In this document: positions 35,755 to 48,109 of the stretch, one piece after another
Position numbering within the stretch: position 1 is the stretch's first letter
How the letters are laid out: the number at the start of each line of letters is the position of its first letter
Assembly (NCBI GenBank): GCA_039619475.1
Contig: CM077116.1
Coordinates: forward strand, 3,100,001 to 3,164,000
Direction of reading: 5' to 3'
Length of the DNA stretch: 64,000 bases
Source: Icerya purchasi
Taxonomy: Eukaryota; Arthropoda; Insecta; Hemiptera; Monophlebidae
The notes under the pieces: model-generated
The model's database searches: none
Told to the model about the DNA's origin: nothing
The model's input: only the letters and a program-made list of their open reading frames with translations
Translations under genes and position numbers: made by a program

Positions 35755-36128
35755 GATCGAGTTGACCTACCGGAAAATAAATTTATTAAAATTGCTGTGA
35801 AGCAAGTTCTGTTTGATAAAGATTATTTTAAAATAGGTGACTATCTTAATGATAAACATATATTATGGAGCAATGCGATTCCAGCACAGCGCAGGGAATG
35901 AACATTGTATACTGATTTTAACATACTTGTAAAAAAAAAGGGATGAAAATAACATGACATATTTGCAGGGCTCTGTGTGCTGCAGTAAGGGTTTCTTGCC
36001 ACTTTTTTCCGTCAGCCATACAGGTCCGAAATGATGGTAGTTTCAGAGTTACGGGACAGACGGACTCGATTACTTGACTTTCAAGCCTATTTTGAAGAAT
36101 AAACGATTTGAATTTGAATTTGAATGAA
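35755..36128 (+). mobile_element. CR1/Jockey-type LINE 3' end with (GAATTT)n tail
   Basis: From about 35768 the translation reads LPENKFIKIAVKQVLFDKDYFKIGDYLND. This matches the usual end of CR1/L2/Jockey-like ORF2 (LPxxIK..FKK.LK..LL...YY...EFL). It is followed by a stop and a ~230-bp 3' UTR, closing with AATAAACG and three TTTGAA units (about 36108-36125). Such hexanucleotide tails are common for this LINE group. 5'-truncated; one of several copies of this broad clade (others at 20.0 and 37.2-38.6 kb). Confidence 0.65.
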
Positions 36129-36529
36129 TAATAATAATAATTTCTTTACAAAAAGTAATGATATCCCATAAAAAACATAAATGTAAAAATAGGAGCCAAG
36201 TTCAATATTAAGAATTTTTGTGTCGTTGTCAACTTCGCCGACAAAAGAATTGAGATCTAAATGCAAGTTCTGTAGATAATCCTGAAATTTATTTATAAGA
36301 ACATACAAAATTCTAAAATTAAAACACAATTTCTTGTTTTTTTCATAGACAACAATGTTTGCTATTTGAAAATATAACTTCTTAAATTTGAACAGTCAAA
36401 TTATTTACATACAAAGCAGATAATTTAGGATAAATTAAAGCTCACAATTTGACTTAGCTAATTTTTACCAGCAAAACAAATTTTTAGAAGAGTAAGATAT
36501 TTTGACCTTACAACGTAAAAAGAACTTGG

Positions 36530-36640
36530 ACAGTTTCCCCTTCACTATGATTTTGTGCAAACATTTGTGGACTATACTAAAGCATTTGCGACCATGATTG
36601 ATTGTTATAATTATTGTACATGATGATTGTGATTCCTGTT
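36530..36640 (+). mobile_element. Possible LINE RT motif-A fragment
   Basis: A short reading, HYDFVQTFVDYTKAFATMID, resembles RT domain A (FVDYTKAFDTIDH), with the catalytic Asp changed. No further RT motif follows in any frame before 37168. It could be a sliver of the same clade as the neighbouring element. Confidence 0.35.
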
Positions 36641-37167
36641 CCATTAATTTTCTGATCAGTTTACAAGTACTCTATGTATCATGAGTCCGACTAATTTCTC
36701 TTTCCTAAAGATTTTACTCAGCCATCCGTGGGTAATGTTAAACATTTACGGCCATAGTTGTCTGTAACCTTTTTCCTAATCAATTATTATGTATCTTTCA
36801 TTAGTTGGCATTATCCCTATATCTACTGGTTAGTGGCCAAATGGCTTGAAAGTTAACTGAAGCCGAGCCAAAAAAAAAAAACAAGAAACCTGCGCATAGC
36901 ATAAAGAAGATAAGTTGATTAGCCAAATATAAGATAACTTGTATGTGAAAATTAGAAGAATTGTTATGATGAGTTAAAATTATGTCCAACGAACAAAATC
37001 TTTATATAAAATTTCAAATCTATTTCCAAAAAACTATAGAAAATTATAAGAATAATCAAAAGAGAATACTACACAAATCTATTAAATGCTTGTCATAGAA
37101 ACTAAAACAGTTATTGTAAAATTGTTAAATGTGTATTAGGAAATAAAAATTCGTTAATATCAATATA

Positions 37168-38660
37168 AATGGTTCGATTAGACATGAATGTGGAAATGAG
37201 TACGAAAATGCAAATTATTTTAATACGTTTTTTATAAAAGAAATTGAAAACCTAAAAATGAGTGTAAGTTCCAGTACAATAAATACGTCAAATCTGTATT
37301 CCACAGAGAAAAATTTTAATTCGTTTGTGTTCATTGATTTCAACGCGGATGACGTTAGAGATGCCATTAGATCCTTGCCTAACAAAAACTCGTTTGGATA
37401 TGATCAGATCTCTATTTCTTTAAGAAAGGAGTGTATGCCTCTTTTTTTAAAACCGCTAAATTTTTTTTTTAACGAGTCATTTAGATTAGGTAAATTTCCG
37501 GACTGCCTTAAAGAGAGTATTATCACTCCAGTGTATAAAACCGGAGATTAAAAAAATTCACAAATTACAGACCTATCTGCATATTACCAACCTTCTCAAA
37601 AATATTTGAAAAATGTGTAAAATCCAAAATAATAAACTATCTAGATAAAATTGAATATTCAATATGGATTTATAAGAGGGAAAGAAACTGATGACGCATT
37701 ATATAACCACGTATTCTTTATTGTTGAAAATTTAGAAGTTGGTCTTTCTGTCGCCGCTGTATATTTGGACCTCCGTAAAGCTTTCGATACAATAAATCGT
37801 GATCTTTTACTTCGAAAAATGAACAACTGCGGTTTCCGTGATTTTACATTTAACTGATTCAAGTCATATCTTACTAACAGTACTGTAAAAACAAAAACAA
37901 ACGGACAGCACAGTGAAACTTCCATTCAAAAATATAGGGTACCGCAAGGAAGTATCCTGGACCTTATTTTGTTCCTTTTTCATATCAGTGTTTTGTGTAA
38001 ATTAAGTGTGCATAGAAAACCCTTTTTTTTTTGTTACGCTGATGATACTGTCCTACTGGTAAGTTCACGTTATCGAAATATCTTACCGAGATTAGTAAAC
38101 GAAGACTTAACTAATATATGCGACTGGTTAGCTAAATGAATGTGAAAAAATCTAAATTTCTGGTATACAGCCATCAGACATAAAACCTCTGGAATGATTT
38201 ATTAATAGTTGGTGACAACAATATTCCTCTTGAGAGAGCTTATAACATTAAATATCTCGGATTACAATTAGACTACAAGTTACTCTGGAATAAACAACCC
38301 GTTCATTTAGCTAAAAAACTTCGTAAATTAAACCACATACTTTATTATCTTAGACAATTCTTTAACAATAGTCAGCTGCGACGTTTATATCTATCCTCAT
38401 ATCAGCCAGTCTTATCCTATGGTATAATTCACTGGGGGGATGCTGCAGATTACCACATTAAACCGTTAGCATACTTCCAGAAGGAAGTAACTAGAATTAT
38501 TTTTAATAACAAATTCAGCAATACTGAAGATTACTTATTGAATATAAAGCAAATATATAAACTAGAAGCACTAATGTTTGTGATGAAAAAAAAAAACATA
38601 AATTCAATATTTCCGTTAAAACAAGAGTTACAAGGCACTCAAATGTAACAGCGATACAGT
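37168..38660 (+). mobile_element. CR1/Jockey-type LINE ORF2 relic (RT and C-terminus)
   Basis: The first open stretch (to 37551) carries the fingers region: DDVRDAIRSLPNKNSFGYDQIS, then FPDCLKESIITPVYK. A second stretch at 37651-37857 has QYGFIRGKETDDAL and AVYLDLRKAFDTINRDLL (motif A, Asp retained). A third gives the V(P)QGSI-like motif (37936-37955) and YADDTVLLVSS (about 38036-38068, motif C intact). The thumb/C-terminus follows: YLGLQLDYKLLWNK, then LAKKLRKLNHILYYL, then QPVLSYGIIHWGDA, and it ends by about 38650. Stops and frameshifts separate the blocks, but the residues are well conserved, so it is younger than most LINE pieces here. Endonuclease and ORF1 are absent. Confidence 0.8.
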
Positions 38661-40690
38661 GCATACATATAATTATCAGAATATTAACAGGTGTTTTCAT
38701 GTTTATAGATAGCTAAATTGTTATTCGTTTATTTTATTTATTGTAGTTCGATGTGTATGTGTAAATAGTAAATCCCCATTATATGGTACTTACGGTTTAT
38801 CGATATTTGAAATGTACTTGTGTGTAAATCTTGTACTGAATATGATAAAGTTAAATTCTGTAAGCAATGGCCAAATAATACTGATATTTATTTCATATTC
38901 TAATTGTACCCACTATATTTTCAGTCAATAGTTGCTTGGCCATTGCATTGTATCGTACCGTGTTTTATATTTTCCAATTTTATTTTCCAGCATTGTTTTT
39001 ATTATATTAATTTATTTTATTATGAGTTTTTTTAATTGTATCCGGATTTACTATCAATGTATGATCAGTTTTCTTTTTATAATAATAATTCCACTACTCG
39101 CGAATCTATACGCATTTGTGGAATTTATATTTTTTCACTTCTATTTTTATACGAATTTTGTTAAAGTAATAAATTTAATTTGATTATTATTATTAATATT
39201 ATTATTATTATTATCATTATCATTCATAAATTAACAAAATAAAAATCACCTAAAAATTATAATAATCAGTAAACTTAATATTATGAAAACTTACTAATGA
39301 GATTCGTTTCCCTTTTGGTTCATTGTTTTTTTTTTATAATGTATCTTAATATTTGTTGATGCATATCAGAGTCAATCTTCCGTATGCTTATCTCTCAAGG
39401 AAATGCATGATTCATTTTTAGCAAAACCTCGTTTTTGGAAACAACTATTTCACAAACGTATGTAGGTTCAAAAACCCCCCAAACTCTTTGCGCTATTATC
39501 AACACTCGATTCGTAAAAATTATTAGTGAAACGCAGTGCTGTTGGCTTTTTGTACGCAGATATTTAAAATGAAAATAAAGTATTTACAGAGACACGGCAA
39601 GCCATAAAGTGACGTCCAGTGAGTCGTACAGGCCTGGTTTGGTTTTGAGAAATATTTGAGAACGAATTCAAGCTGGTTAGAAAATTAGGAATTTTTGCTG
39701 CCCGCTGTATTTAACTGTATGAAGGCCGTGGTGACATTATGGTAAATGTACTATGGAAGAACGGGGGAATAGCAGAAGGTAATTTCAAGATTTCAAATTT
39801 ATAAAAAAAAAAAGAGTAATATAATAATAACTTTTATCGATTACCAGAAATAAGGAATGACAGAATCTCTTAAAAGGGAGTGAGAACAGTTTTCTTCTTC
39901 ATAAACAATTTCCCATGTCGACGAGAAGGGGCAGTTTACCGTTGACAATTTAAAGATAATATTTTACCAAATGTTTATATAGTCGTGCCGCACCTAGTTG
40001 ACATTTGAAATGTGCACTTAGCCGACGACAGCATAGAGTTAAGAACAAATCAAAAATTAAACACTTTTTCTTTTTCAATCGTCGTTACTGGAACCGACAC
40101 TTAAATATAGAGAATTTAAATTTGCAGGAGCGACTGGAAAATTTCAAGTCTGAAGTTGCGTGCTTTTCAAAATTCCTCGGAAACACGTTATTCGACTAGA
40201 AACCTTAACTGCTTAGATGGCGGTGTATTTAGACAGAAATACTTTTAGATTCGGTAACATCGAGTGAAACGAAATAAAACAAAATCCGTACTGTAAATAA
40301 ATTTCAGTCAAAACTTAACAACTCTCTGAAATAATGATTATTAGAAAATAGAATTTTTAATTAAATTAAGCACGGTTTTATTGTAAACATAATGATAAAG
40401 ACATTTAATGTTTTCATTTCACGTAAAATCTGTTCGGGAATATAAACTATGTTAATGAAATCGATCTTTCTTTCTGACTGGTTGCTAACTTTTGCGATAT
40501 TTACATATAGCACGTTTAAATTTTACGTACGTGTAATTGTGAACACGGCAGTGATAGAGTTTTCGTAGTTTTTCGACGAATTTATATTATTTAGGGAGAG
40601 CTTGGAAACGGCGAATTGCACATTAAAGTGCGTTGCGTTATGTTTCTACCGGTGTTGATTTTTAGTAGCGTTTTGGATAAGAGTGGTGCG
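38661..40690. other. AT-rich, no gene recognised
   Basis: Contains an 11-bp inverted repeat GCAATGGCCAA (about 38863) / TTGGCCATTGC (about 38935) bracketing some 60 bp, and an ATT-rich tract at 39183-39225. Frames of up to 83 residues are low-complexity hydrophobic AT-rich translations. Confidence 0.4.
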
Positions 40691-40694
40691 AGAT

Positions 40695-40822
40695 TAAGGC
40701 GGCACAGTTGGTTAGGCAGTGATATAATCCCACTGCTGCACACTGAAAATATACAAAAATGTCATTTGTGCTGGGTCAATGTCCATAGCTGATGAACCCC
40801 CCCCCCCGTCGTAAAAAAAAGA
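40695..40822 (+). mobile_element. tRNA-derived SINE, plus-strand copy
   Basis: The head GGCGGCACAGTTGGTTAGGCAG resembles the A-box region of the SINE at 20822-20985. The following CACTGCTGCACACTGAAAAT and GGGTCAATGTCCATAGCTGA match that family's body (the latter vs GGGTTAATGTCCGTAGTTGA). A poly-C run (about 40797-40807) and an A-rich end (40813-40820) follow. The B-box is missing or eroded. No duplication was recognised. Confidence 0.65.
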
Positions 40823-41639
40823 AGTGAATGAGGAAAGGATAGTGAAAAAGTTCGTAATACAAGTGTCATCGCTGACCGTCGCGAGCGGTACAGAAATGGA
40901 ACATAGGAGAGGATGAATCAGCTGCTAGTTCCCCAAGATGCTTAATATCGATAGAACGTTGAAAAGATTAGTTTTTTTGTTCGGTCTTAAAAATAATTAA
41001 TCGAAACAAAAAATGTTCTAAACTTTCTGCCGGCGTTAAAAATAAGACAATAAGGGATTTGAAGTTTTCATTTATGAAAACTGAGACTATTTTTTAAAAA
41101 ATACTATAACATTTTTCACAATCATTTCTTTTTCTTTTTTCCTCTCTCTCTTTTTATTTATTTTTTTTTAATGATTTCGCTAAACTGAATTTATTTAGAA
41201 AATAGAATATCATCTGTTAAGTACAGGATAGGATGACGAAGTAATTTATAATAAATTTTGAATAGTATATTTTAAGGTAATGAAAAAAAGGGAAAAATCA
41301 ATTTTTTCAAGCGGTCTCCATTTTAATTTCGTACACACATTTGAAATATAAAGGGGAAAAAAACGTATAAAGGATTAAAAAAAGTCTGAGCAACATGAAA
41401 CTTGGTAAAAAATTATCCATATTTTTACTTTAAAGTATATTTATTTGTTTCGGAAAATGATAAAAATTAAATTTTATCTAATACATTTTAATACGCTATA
41501 TAATCCTGGTATTCAAAAGTTACATAAAGATTCTTTACTAGTCAACAGTTGCCGACTAATTTCCCCATTAAATTATACTAAAGTCAGAAAAAAGTATAAA
41601 TGCTAAATGATTTTCGATATTTACTATCCGTTTTTCAAA

Positions 41640-42480
41640 GCGGTTTCTGATTTAATCTAAGTACTCGGGATGATATAGTCGCATCAGAGTATATAGAATA
41701 TTACTTTGTTCATCAGAAAACTTAGCATAGTATCTTCCGACACAGGAAATGCTTTTGATCGCCTTAAAAAAGACTAGTTTCTTCAAGGCTTCTCCAACAT
41801 ATCGGCAATTTTCTCATATTCATATGTAGTTTACCTTAGACAAACTTGACAAATCGGGTTCCAATTCTCTAATACGAAAAGTTCTAGTGCGGGTTTTCGC
41901 AGGGAAAAGAAATAGCCTTGGATTTTTGTTTTAAGACTAAGGGGTTCGTTGTCAACAAACCGGAATACGGTTGACATTGTAGCAGTATCGTTCGGCTGAC
42001 GTTTAAACTGGAAAAACTATATAGATAAAATAAAATCGAAAGTTAATGAAACGCTAAATTTCCTAAGAGTAACAAGTTCCATAAGATGGAATGCCGATAG
42101 AACTTTTCCAATGCAACTTTACAAAACTTTGGTGCTCTCTAAATTACGCTACTGATACATTGTCTGTCATTCATACCCGCATACTGACATTATGAACACA
42201 GTTCAGAATCAACCTCTACGAATAATCTCCGGCGTATACCGAACAACTCCAATTACCAGCTTGCAAACCAAATGCAATGTTCCACCGCGCAAACAGCGAT
42301 TTTAAACTCCGACACTAAAGTGATGTGTCAAAGTAAAGTGCTTCCGAAAAAAGTCCGATCTATGCTCAGGTATTCGACTCAAAAATGTGCTCACCCCAAT
42401 ACTCTAACCAACCAAATTCTCCCGTACCACTGGGAATCCGACATAGCCAATGTTCAAAGAAAAGGAACCTGAAACTATCC
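41640..42480 (+). mobile_element. Jockey-group LINE ORF2 relic
   Basis: Across frames the translation shows GNAFDRL (degraded motif A, about 41745-41765), a degraded VPQGS-like block (RVFAGKRNSLGF, about 41890-41925), RLNWKNYIDKIKSKVNETL (about 42003-42060), then FPMQLYKTLVLSKLRY and MNTVQNQPLRIISGVYRTTP (about 42190-42250). That order (motif A, VPQGS, LNW..HI, LYK..I.S.L.YG, VQN..LRII.G) is the standard Jockey/R1-group RT-to-linker layout. The YADD box is not visible. Heavily decayed. Confidence 0.7.
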
Positions 42481-43325
42481 AAAGCCTATGAGAAAAAATC
42501 GGAGCTGGACGGACCATCGGCAAACAGTGACATCGAAACCAACTGTGATCTACAGTTACTATCGAAACTAACTATTCCACTACCGTTCACGTTTTGCCGT
42601 TTTCCCAAATAGTTAGCGGCGAATTTCAGAATTTCATCAAAATCGCCAGATACAACAACTTGAACAGTTTTATAATTTTCATAATGAATACTACAAGTTC
42701 GTATTGGAAACCCCTTACGTATTCTGTAAAAATGCACTTCTTCAAGACAACTACGAGTACATTCTCCGCAGAGGAGAAAGGCAAGCCGCTGGAAAAATAT
42801 TTAATACGCGCAGATTCGCTCTCTTCAATATTATTTTGTAACTTTAGAAACATAAAACGAAAATAGAGTTACTCTACGTAGATTTCCGGACGCTGTGAAA
42901 CACGGGAAAATAAACAGGCGAATCAGGTTCCGAGTACCAACCACCTAAAAAATGTAGTTCGACAAAAATACACGATTTTTACTGAATCCGAAACAATATG
43001 TAACAGTGGACCATTTATAGTTAATAATAGTCATCTGCACCGCACAAACTCATTTGTGAAACATTCAGATATGTCTGCGCGCCAAAGAATTAAGCCGGAA
43101 TGATAATAATTTGCCGACTTCGAAACGGGACATATATCGTTAATTCATCGATACTTCTTGAACAGAGCGAGTGCAGTAATAATTTTAATTACGCTAGTAG
43201 TTCATCGCGACTGATGCACGTTAAAAAATGATAATAATTAAATCAAATCAAACCAAATCGGATTTTTTTCTTTTAATAAAAGTAAAAAGAAAGAAGACAA
43301 AGTTGGGCAAACAAAAACCTGAAAA
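42481..43325. other. No further feature recognised
   Basis: Possibly the eroded continuation of the LINE relic. Frames on both strands at 42486-42866 overlap and carry no clear RNase H motif. Confidence 0.3.
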
Positions 43326-43327
43326 TT

Positions 43328-43543
43328 ATTATAAATAATTTGCGGGGACAACTGTGTTTAGAAAATGTAACATATTTGTTTCGAAAAAGATACAACGCTT
43401 GACGTTTCGATTAGCTTATTCTGGCCATCATCAGAAACCACTTCTGATATTGGCCAGTATAAGCTGACCGAAACGTTATGTATCTTTTAGGAAACAAATA
43501 TGTTACATTTTCGAAACGCAGTTCTCCGCAAATTATTTATAAT
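43328..43543. repeat. 216-bp palindrome with two hammerhead-like cores
   Basis: The two halves (43328-43434 and 43444-43543) are imperfect reverse complements. Both ends read ATTATAAATAATTTGCGG outward-in, and both include AAAATGTAACATATTTGTTT. Near the centre each half carries a hammerhead-ribozyme-like order: CTGATGA, a potential stem II closed by an ATAA loop, then CGAAACG. The minus-strand core is 43404-43434 (CTGATGA intact, stem weakened). The plus-strand core is 43444-43474 (CTGATAT, stem GGCCAGT/GCTGACC with one C-A mismatch). Minimal hammerheads of this kind are known from Penelope-like retroelements and retrozymes. No Penelope RT is nearby. Confidence 0.6.
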
Positions 43544-44153
43544 GGTTAATCACTGTGAAAGTTTCAAACGTTTCATAAAAGCTGAAAATATTTAAAGTTT
43601 ACACCTCTACTGAGAAAAATTTGACAATTAATTATACCGTATTTACAAAACATTTATGATTCTTTATATTTTTCCTATAAAACTAAAGATGTTAATTTAA
43701 AAATAATTCGATCGGTTGTGTCACTAGGCGTTCGAGCAGTTAGTTCGATCCTGGCGACAACAAAAAGAGAAATAAATTAAAGACAACATTTAACGATTAG
43801 AGTTGGTGAATTCATTTTAGACTAAAAGAAATGAAAAAAAAAAAAAAGAAACAATTTCAAGAAGGAGTCCTATATTCTACAGCTTTAAAATGAACGAATT
43901 CGTACTTGAAATAAGTATTGCCGATGGAAAAAGAGCTACTACTAATTGGAATTCGTATCTCTTCCTGAAAATTATGCGGTCCGATAAAAGTAGACGTTAT
44001 CAGAAGAGCGTAATGGAAAAATTCTATAAAAAAAAACAACAAAAAAACTGGGAAATACAAATTTCGCCGTTTTCAGTTAAATGAATTTTTCTTGACGGAT
44101 CGTATAATTAAAGGTTTTTTCCGTCTTTTTACGGTACTTACCCTAGAACTGTT

Positions 44154-44550
44154 GTCTCCATCGTGCGTTTGCGCTTAAACCATTCCTTGCTACCTTCCTC
44201 ACGCTTTCGCCTCTCGTTGACCTCTTCCCCATGTTGTCCTCTCCATTCAAACGATGCGGTTGTTTGTGACACCGATCACGTGTTCTTTGAGTGCTCTGCT
44301 CTTTCGGTGGAGCGCTCGGCTCTATATTCCCACTTGCTTGGGCTGGGGCTTCCTGCTCCTTTTTGTGCTCGTTATATCCTGTCTTTTCCTTCTACACTTA
44401 TTATCCCCTCCATTGTTTCCTTCTTATTAGCGATAGCTGATCGCCTCACTGTATAACTTTCGTTTTCCCTTAATTGTTTCTGGGTGAAGGTCCTCGGTTG
44501 ACGAGCCCAATTAAAAAAAGAAAAAAAAAAAAAAAAAAAGAAAAAATCTT
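44154..44550 (+). mobile_element. LINE 3' end (I/R1-like) with poly-A
   Basis: The open stretch 44163-44456 reads CCPLHSNDAVVCDTDHVFFEC, then ALYSHLLGLGLPAPFCARYIL, ending in AIADRLTV and a stop. It is the C-terminal zinc knuckle and tail of the family also seen at 27.5 (minus), 5.6 and 34.2 kb. After a ~55-bp 3' UTR (TCGGTTGACGAGCCCAATT) there is a long A-rich tail at 44512-44546. The open reading and intact tail make this the least decayed copy of this family, but only the last 400 bp are present. Confidence 0.8.
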
Positions 44551-45340
44551 TTTCACTAGCCACTCCACGCAAGTACTCAATTTTTTTTTCATCGCTCAGG
44601 TTTCTACATAATAGGTTGTTATTTTGAGGGAGCGGTAAATTATTTTAATTAGAAAACAATTCCAAATGTCAAATATAATTGAACGCATTTAATTCGGTTG
44701 ACCGGTCGATTATTAGTGAACCTGAAATAGTTTCATTTAAATAAACCGCCTTCTTCAATTACCTTTTCAGAGGCAGTACGCGAGAGTTGGAAACTGCTTG
44801 TAAACTTCTAATTCTTGTGATGTATAGAGAATTATTTAACTTAACCAAAAGGTGGAGATTATTTTATGCCGTTCGTTTAAGGGCTATTTCCTTGACGTAT
44901 TTTATTAGGGGATGTCGTTCCTAGGTACCATATAAATGTATCCCATTCGCTATTGCACACTTGTTCGATATAGCTCCTCTGTAAACAGCGTAATACAAAG
45001 TATGTCTCTAAACTTCTTGTAATTTTTGAAAATCCAAATATCTGCCTGCCATTTTTCTAATGCCAACACAAATTATTAACTTAATAAGAAACAAAAATAA
45101 AATTTTGTCTCTTTGCATGGGGCGCCAAAAAAAAAACATAAAATAAAATAAAAACAAATTAAAATTTTACGACAAAAAAGAGGAAGGTGTAAAAGTATCA
45201 AAGAAGAATATCCTCATCTCATATATTGTCCGATCTAAGGACCGTTCTAAAAATTTACATACTTACCTGTATATTTTAAAGGTTTCTTTTATGGATAAAA
45301 CATGTTAAAATTTATTAGCGCGTTGTCTCTTTTTTAAATA
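44551..45340. other. No gene recognised
   Basis: AT-rich flank between two LINE 3' ends. No motif found. Confidence 0.4.
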
Positions 45341-45349
45341 TTTTAATAT

Positions 45350-46245
45350 ATGTATAATACTGAATATATCATGCGACAACTACTGAGCGATTGGAATGAT
45401 GGGATCTCGATAGGTGGCAAAACAATTAATAACTTAAGATACGCTGACGATATTGTCATCATAAGTAGCTCTGAAGAAATTATGATAAAATTCATGGAGA
45501 AACTCGAAGACCAATGTAAAGATTATGGATTACTTATTAACAGATCTAAAACTAAAATAATGATAATCGATCAAGGAAGCAATACAAAAAACAAATTATG
45601 TGGATTCGAAGTCGTGGATAGCTTTATATATCTTGGTTCAATATTAACAAAGAACGGAAACTGTCGACGAGACATAAAGCGCAGACTAACACTAGCGCGC
45701 AGTGCTGTAACCAGATTGTCAAAGATATGGAAGGATAAAGCACTGTCATTAAATACAAAGATAAATTTACTAAATAGTCTAGTTTTTTCTATCGCCACCT
45801 ACGCCTGTGAAACCTGGTCCCTTACCGTTGAATGCATCAGCAGAATTAACGGGTTTGAAACCTGGGCATATAGAAGACTATTAGGAATATCGTGGCTAGA
45901 CCGAAAAACCAACGAATATGTCCTCAATAAATTGAATGTACAAATGCATCTATCCAGCAGGATTAGGAAAAGATTTTTGTTTTTTTTTGAACATGTGGCG
46001 CGAGATACAAATTCATTACAACGCCTGGTAATAACCGGAAAAATCAATGGTAGAAGGAAAAAAGGAAGACTCAGAATGCGTTGGACAGATCAACTAAAAT
46101 CGTTAATTGACTTAAGCCTGCATGAGGCGTTGATGACGGTTCAAGATAGGTTAGCATGGAGGATGGTGACAAACGCGGCTGTTTCATAACATCACTACGT
46201 CCTTTCGGGGGTTTAAGGAAGAAGAAGAAGAAGAAGAGATATATA
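45350..46245 (+). mobile_element. RTE-type LINE, open C-terminal RT fragment (279 codons)
   Basis: This is the longest clean frame of its kind in the window (45350-46189). It starts inside the RT: INNLRYADDIVIISSSEE (YADD, about residues 29-36), YGLLINRSKTKIMII, FEVVDSFIYLGSILT, a basic RDIKRRLTLARSAV, SIATYACETWSLTVE, RINGFETWAYRRLLGISWL, then RRKKGRLRMRWTDQLK and VQDRLAWRM. This is the usual end of one RTE subgroup ('YGCETWTL ... RRPRGRP..RWTD'). The upstream RT and the endonuclease are missing (5' truncation), and the Met at 45350 is internal. The 3' end is a short UTR and an (AAG)n tail at about 46215-46235. There are no internal stops, so the insertion is probably recent. It is a different RTE subfamily from 19.1 and 56 kb. 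Confidence 0.85.
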
Positions 46246-47255
46246 TACACACGAGTTTTTAGAATTTGGCGATCTCAACATGCAAACAGCCTTGGACTTT
46301 CGAATAGCAAGATTTTTTTTTATCGTAATTTAACAAATTTTTAGAACCGATAATTTACCGTGTTTTTTAGGTGTAACTAATAAAAAACGGAAAAATTTTT
46401 TTTTTACTTAATCTCTTACCCAGCCTGGGTAAATAGTTGATTTATTTATTTTTTTCATGTGTAAAACATATTTATTTCATTAAATAATTTCGTGACATTT
46501 ATATTACTCTTCCAGCTCAAAACATTCTTCCGTCATACTTTCAAAAGAGTAAATTTAATTTACCACGTCATTATTATAATTCTACACACACTTCATAATA
46601 TTCTTTTTTTTTGCATTGATTTTTCAAAGAATTTAACGACTTTGCCATTAAAATGCATATGATTATATTTAACTATTAAAATAACAATAACGGTATCCGA
46701 AAATTGTTGAAAATTTATACCGTAAACATCATTCAACTTTATACGCAGAAACAAGAGTCGGTTTATTTTTTAAAATTAAAATAACTCTGGACTGCGGAGA
46801 GTTGTCCATGATTCTTTGCTAATATCTTAGTCTTAAAAATCTGTAAAAAATTTGACAGCGCTTCAGTGTTAACTGAATGTTTCGAAATTGCGTCGGTTCT
46901 GTAGAAATAATTTTATTTGCACAGAATTTAAACAATCGATGTTTGCTTCGATACGTCGTTTTTCACAAATGTTGCAATAAATGTTTCATCTGTCCGTATC
47001 ATGTAATGTAATAGTCAATGGTAAATGGTTATAGCGACGGAGAAAACGAACGTTTAGTTAGAGAAAAAGAAAGGGGAAGCATCACACAGAAAAGTATTCA
47101 GAATATTTCAGTGTACCGAATTACAACACTTGTAAAGCGAGAGCAGGAAATAATAAAACTGAATAATCTTTTTTCTGTTACCTCTTTTTCCGACTTGCCC
47201 GTAATTTACTTTCTTCTTATTAACTTTTTACAGATTTATTAATTTCGTTTAAAAT
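46246..47255. other. No gene recognised
   Basis: AT-rich. The only notable frame (47018-47242) has no domain. Confidence 0.4.
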
Positions 47256-47258
47256 TTA

Positions 47259-47780
47259 TCTACATCTAAATAGGCAAAAGTTCAGTGTACCTTTTTCTCC
47301 TCTGCTAATTAACCGATTTTCCTTTCTTTTTTTTTTATGTTTAGTAGCTATTGACGATCTTTAGTGTCATCAGTAAAAAAATTTGAAAACAATTTTTTTA
47401 AAAATTTTAAAAATAATTTTTTAAATTTTGCAAACAAATCTTTTTATTTAAATAAAATATTAATATAAAAAATAAAAAATGAAATCACTACAGCCAGTAT
47501 GTTCTCATTAAAATGTTTTAAATTTTCCTTAATAATCATTATTATTGGCTTTTTTACAGTGTACTAAATTCAAGGTGTCACTTAATATTAATGAATGAGT
47601 GTTGAATTCAATTATAATCGTACTGAACTGTTTTGTATTGCAAGTACATATAAAAATGTATCTTCTCAGATATACAATGAACAAACGTATGAGAAAAAAT
47701 TTGGAAATATACAAATTCGTATATGTTTTCCTCAAATGTTTTAAAATAATTATGGTCAAATTTTGACCAATGGCCGAGTA
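47259..47780 (+). repeat. Dispersed ~500-bp repeat, copy 2 (plus)
   Basis: Shares with 22190-22720 (inverted) and 59388-59850, in order: TAGGCAAAAGTTCAGTGTAC, TTTTCTCCTCTGC, TAGCTATTGACGATCTTTAG, CAGCCAGTATGTTCTCATTA, TTAATAATCATTATTATTGG and TATACAATGAACAAACGTAT. Class unknown. Confidence 0.75.
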
Positions 47781-47920
47781 CTAGTTATTATAAATACGGA
47801 ATAAATAAATGTCTCAATAACAAACGAAAATAAATATTAAATTACTTTATTAAATTATAATAAATACCTCAATTTAAGGACATGTTTTCGGGCTATATCA
47901 TTAGTTAACAATACATAGTG

Positions 47921-47929
47921 TACTGAAAT
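47921..47929. repeat. 9-bp target-site duplication, left copy
   Basis: TACTGAAAT immediately before the GGTGACCGG end of the foldback element. An identical copy lies at 53312-53320. Confidence 0.9.
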
Positions 47930-47935
47930 GGTGAC

Positions 47936-48109
47936 CGGACAAAAGCGCACAAGACAAAACCGCACAGGACAAAACCGCACACGGATAAAAGCGCACACGG
48001 ACAAAAATGCACACTAATAAAAGCGCACACGGACAAAAGCACACACGGATAAAAGCGCACACGGATAAAACCGCACAGAGATAAAAGCGCACACGGACAA
48101 AAGCGCACA
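47936..48109. repeat. Left terminal array: about 11 units of 16 bp
   Basis: Units follow CGGAYAAAAGCGCACA with variants (CGGATAAAACCGCACA, GAGATAAAAGCGCACA, CTAATAAAAGCGCACA). The last three units before the unique arm (CGGATAAAACCGCACA, GAGATAAAAGCGCACA, CGGACAAAAGCGCACA) are the same, in the same order, as in the right array, so the extra left units arose by later expansion or were lost on the right. Confidence 0.95.

Noticed and set aside
39183..39230. Another ATT microsatellite of note
   Set aside because: Short and interrupted; mentioned only in passing.
47936..48109. CRISPR-like array
   Set aside because: Units are contiguous without spacers, the genome is eukaryotic, and the array is part of a transposon end.
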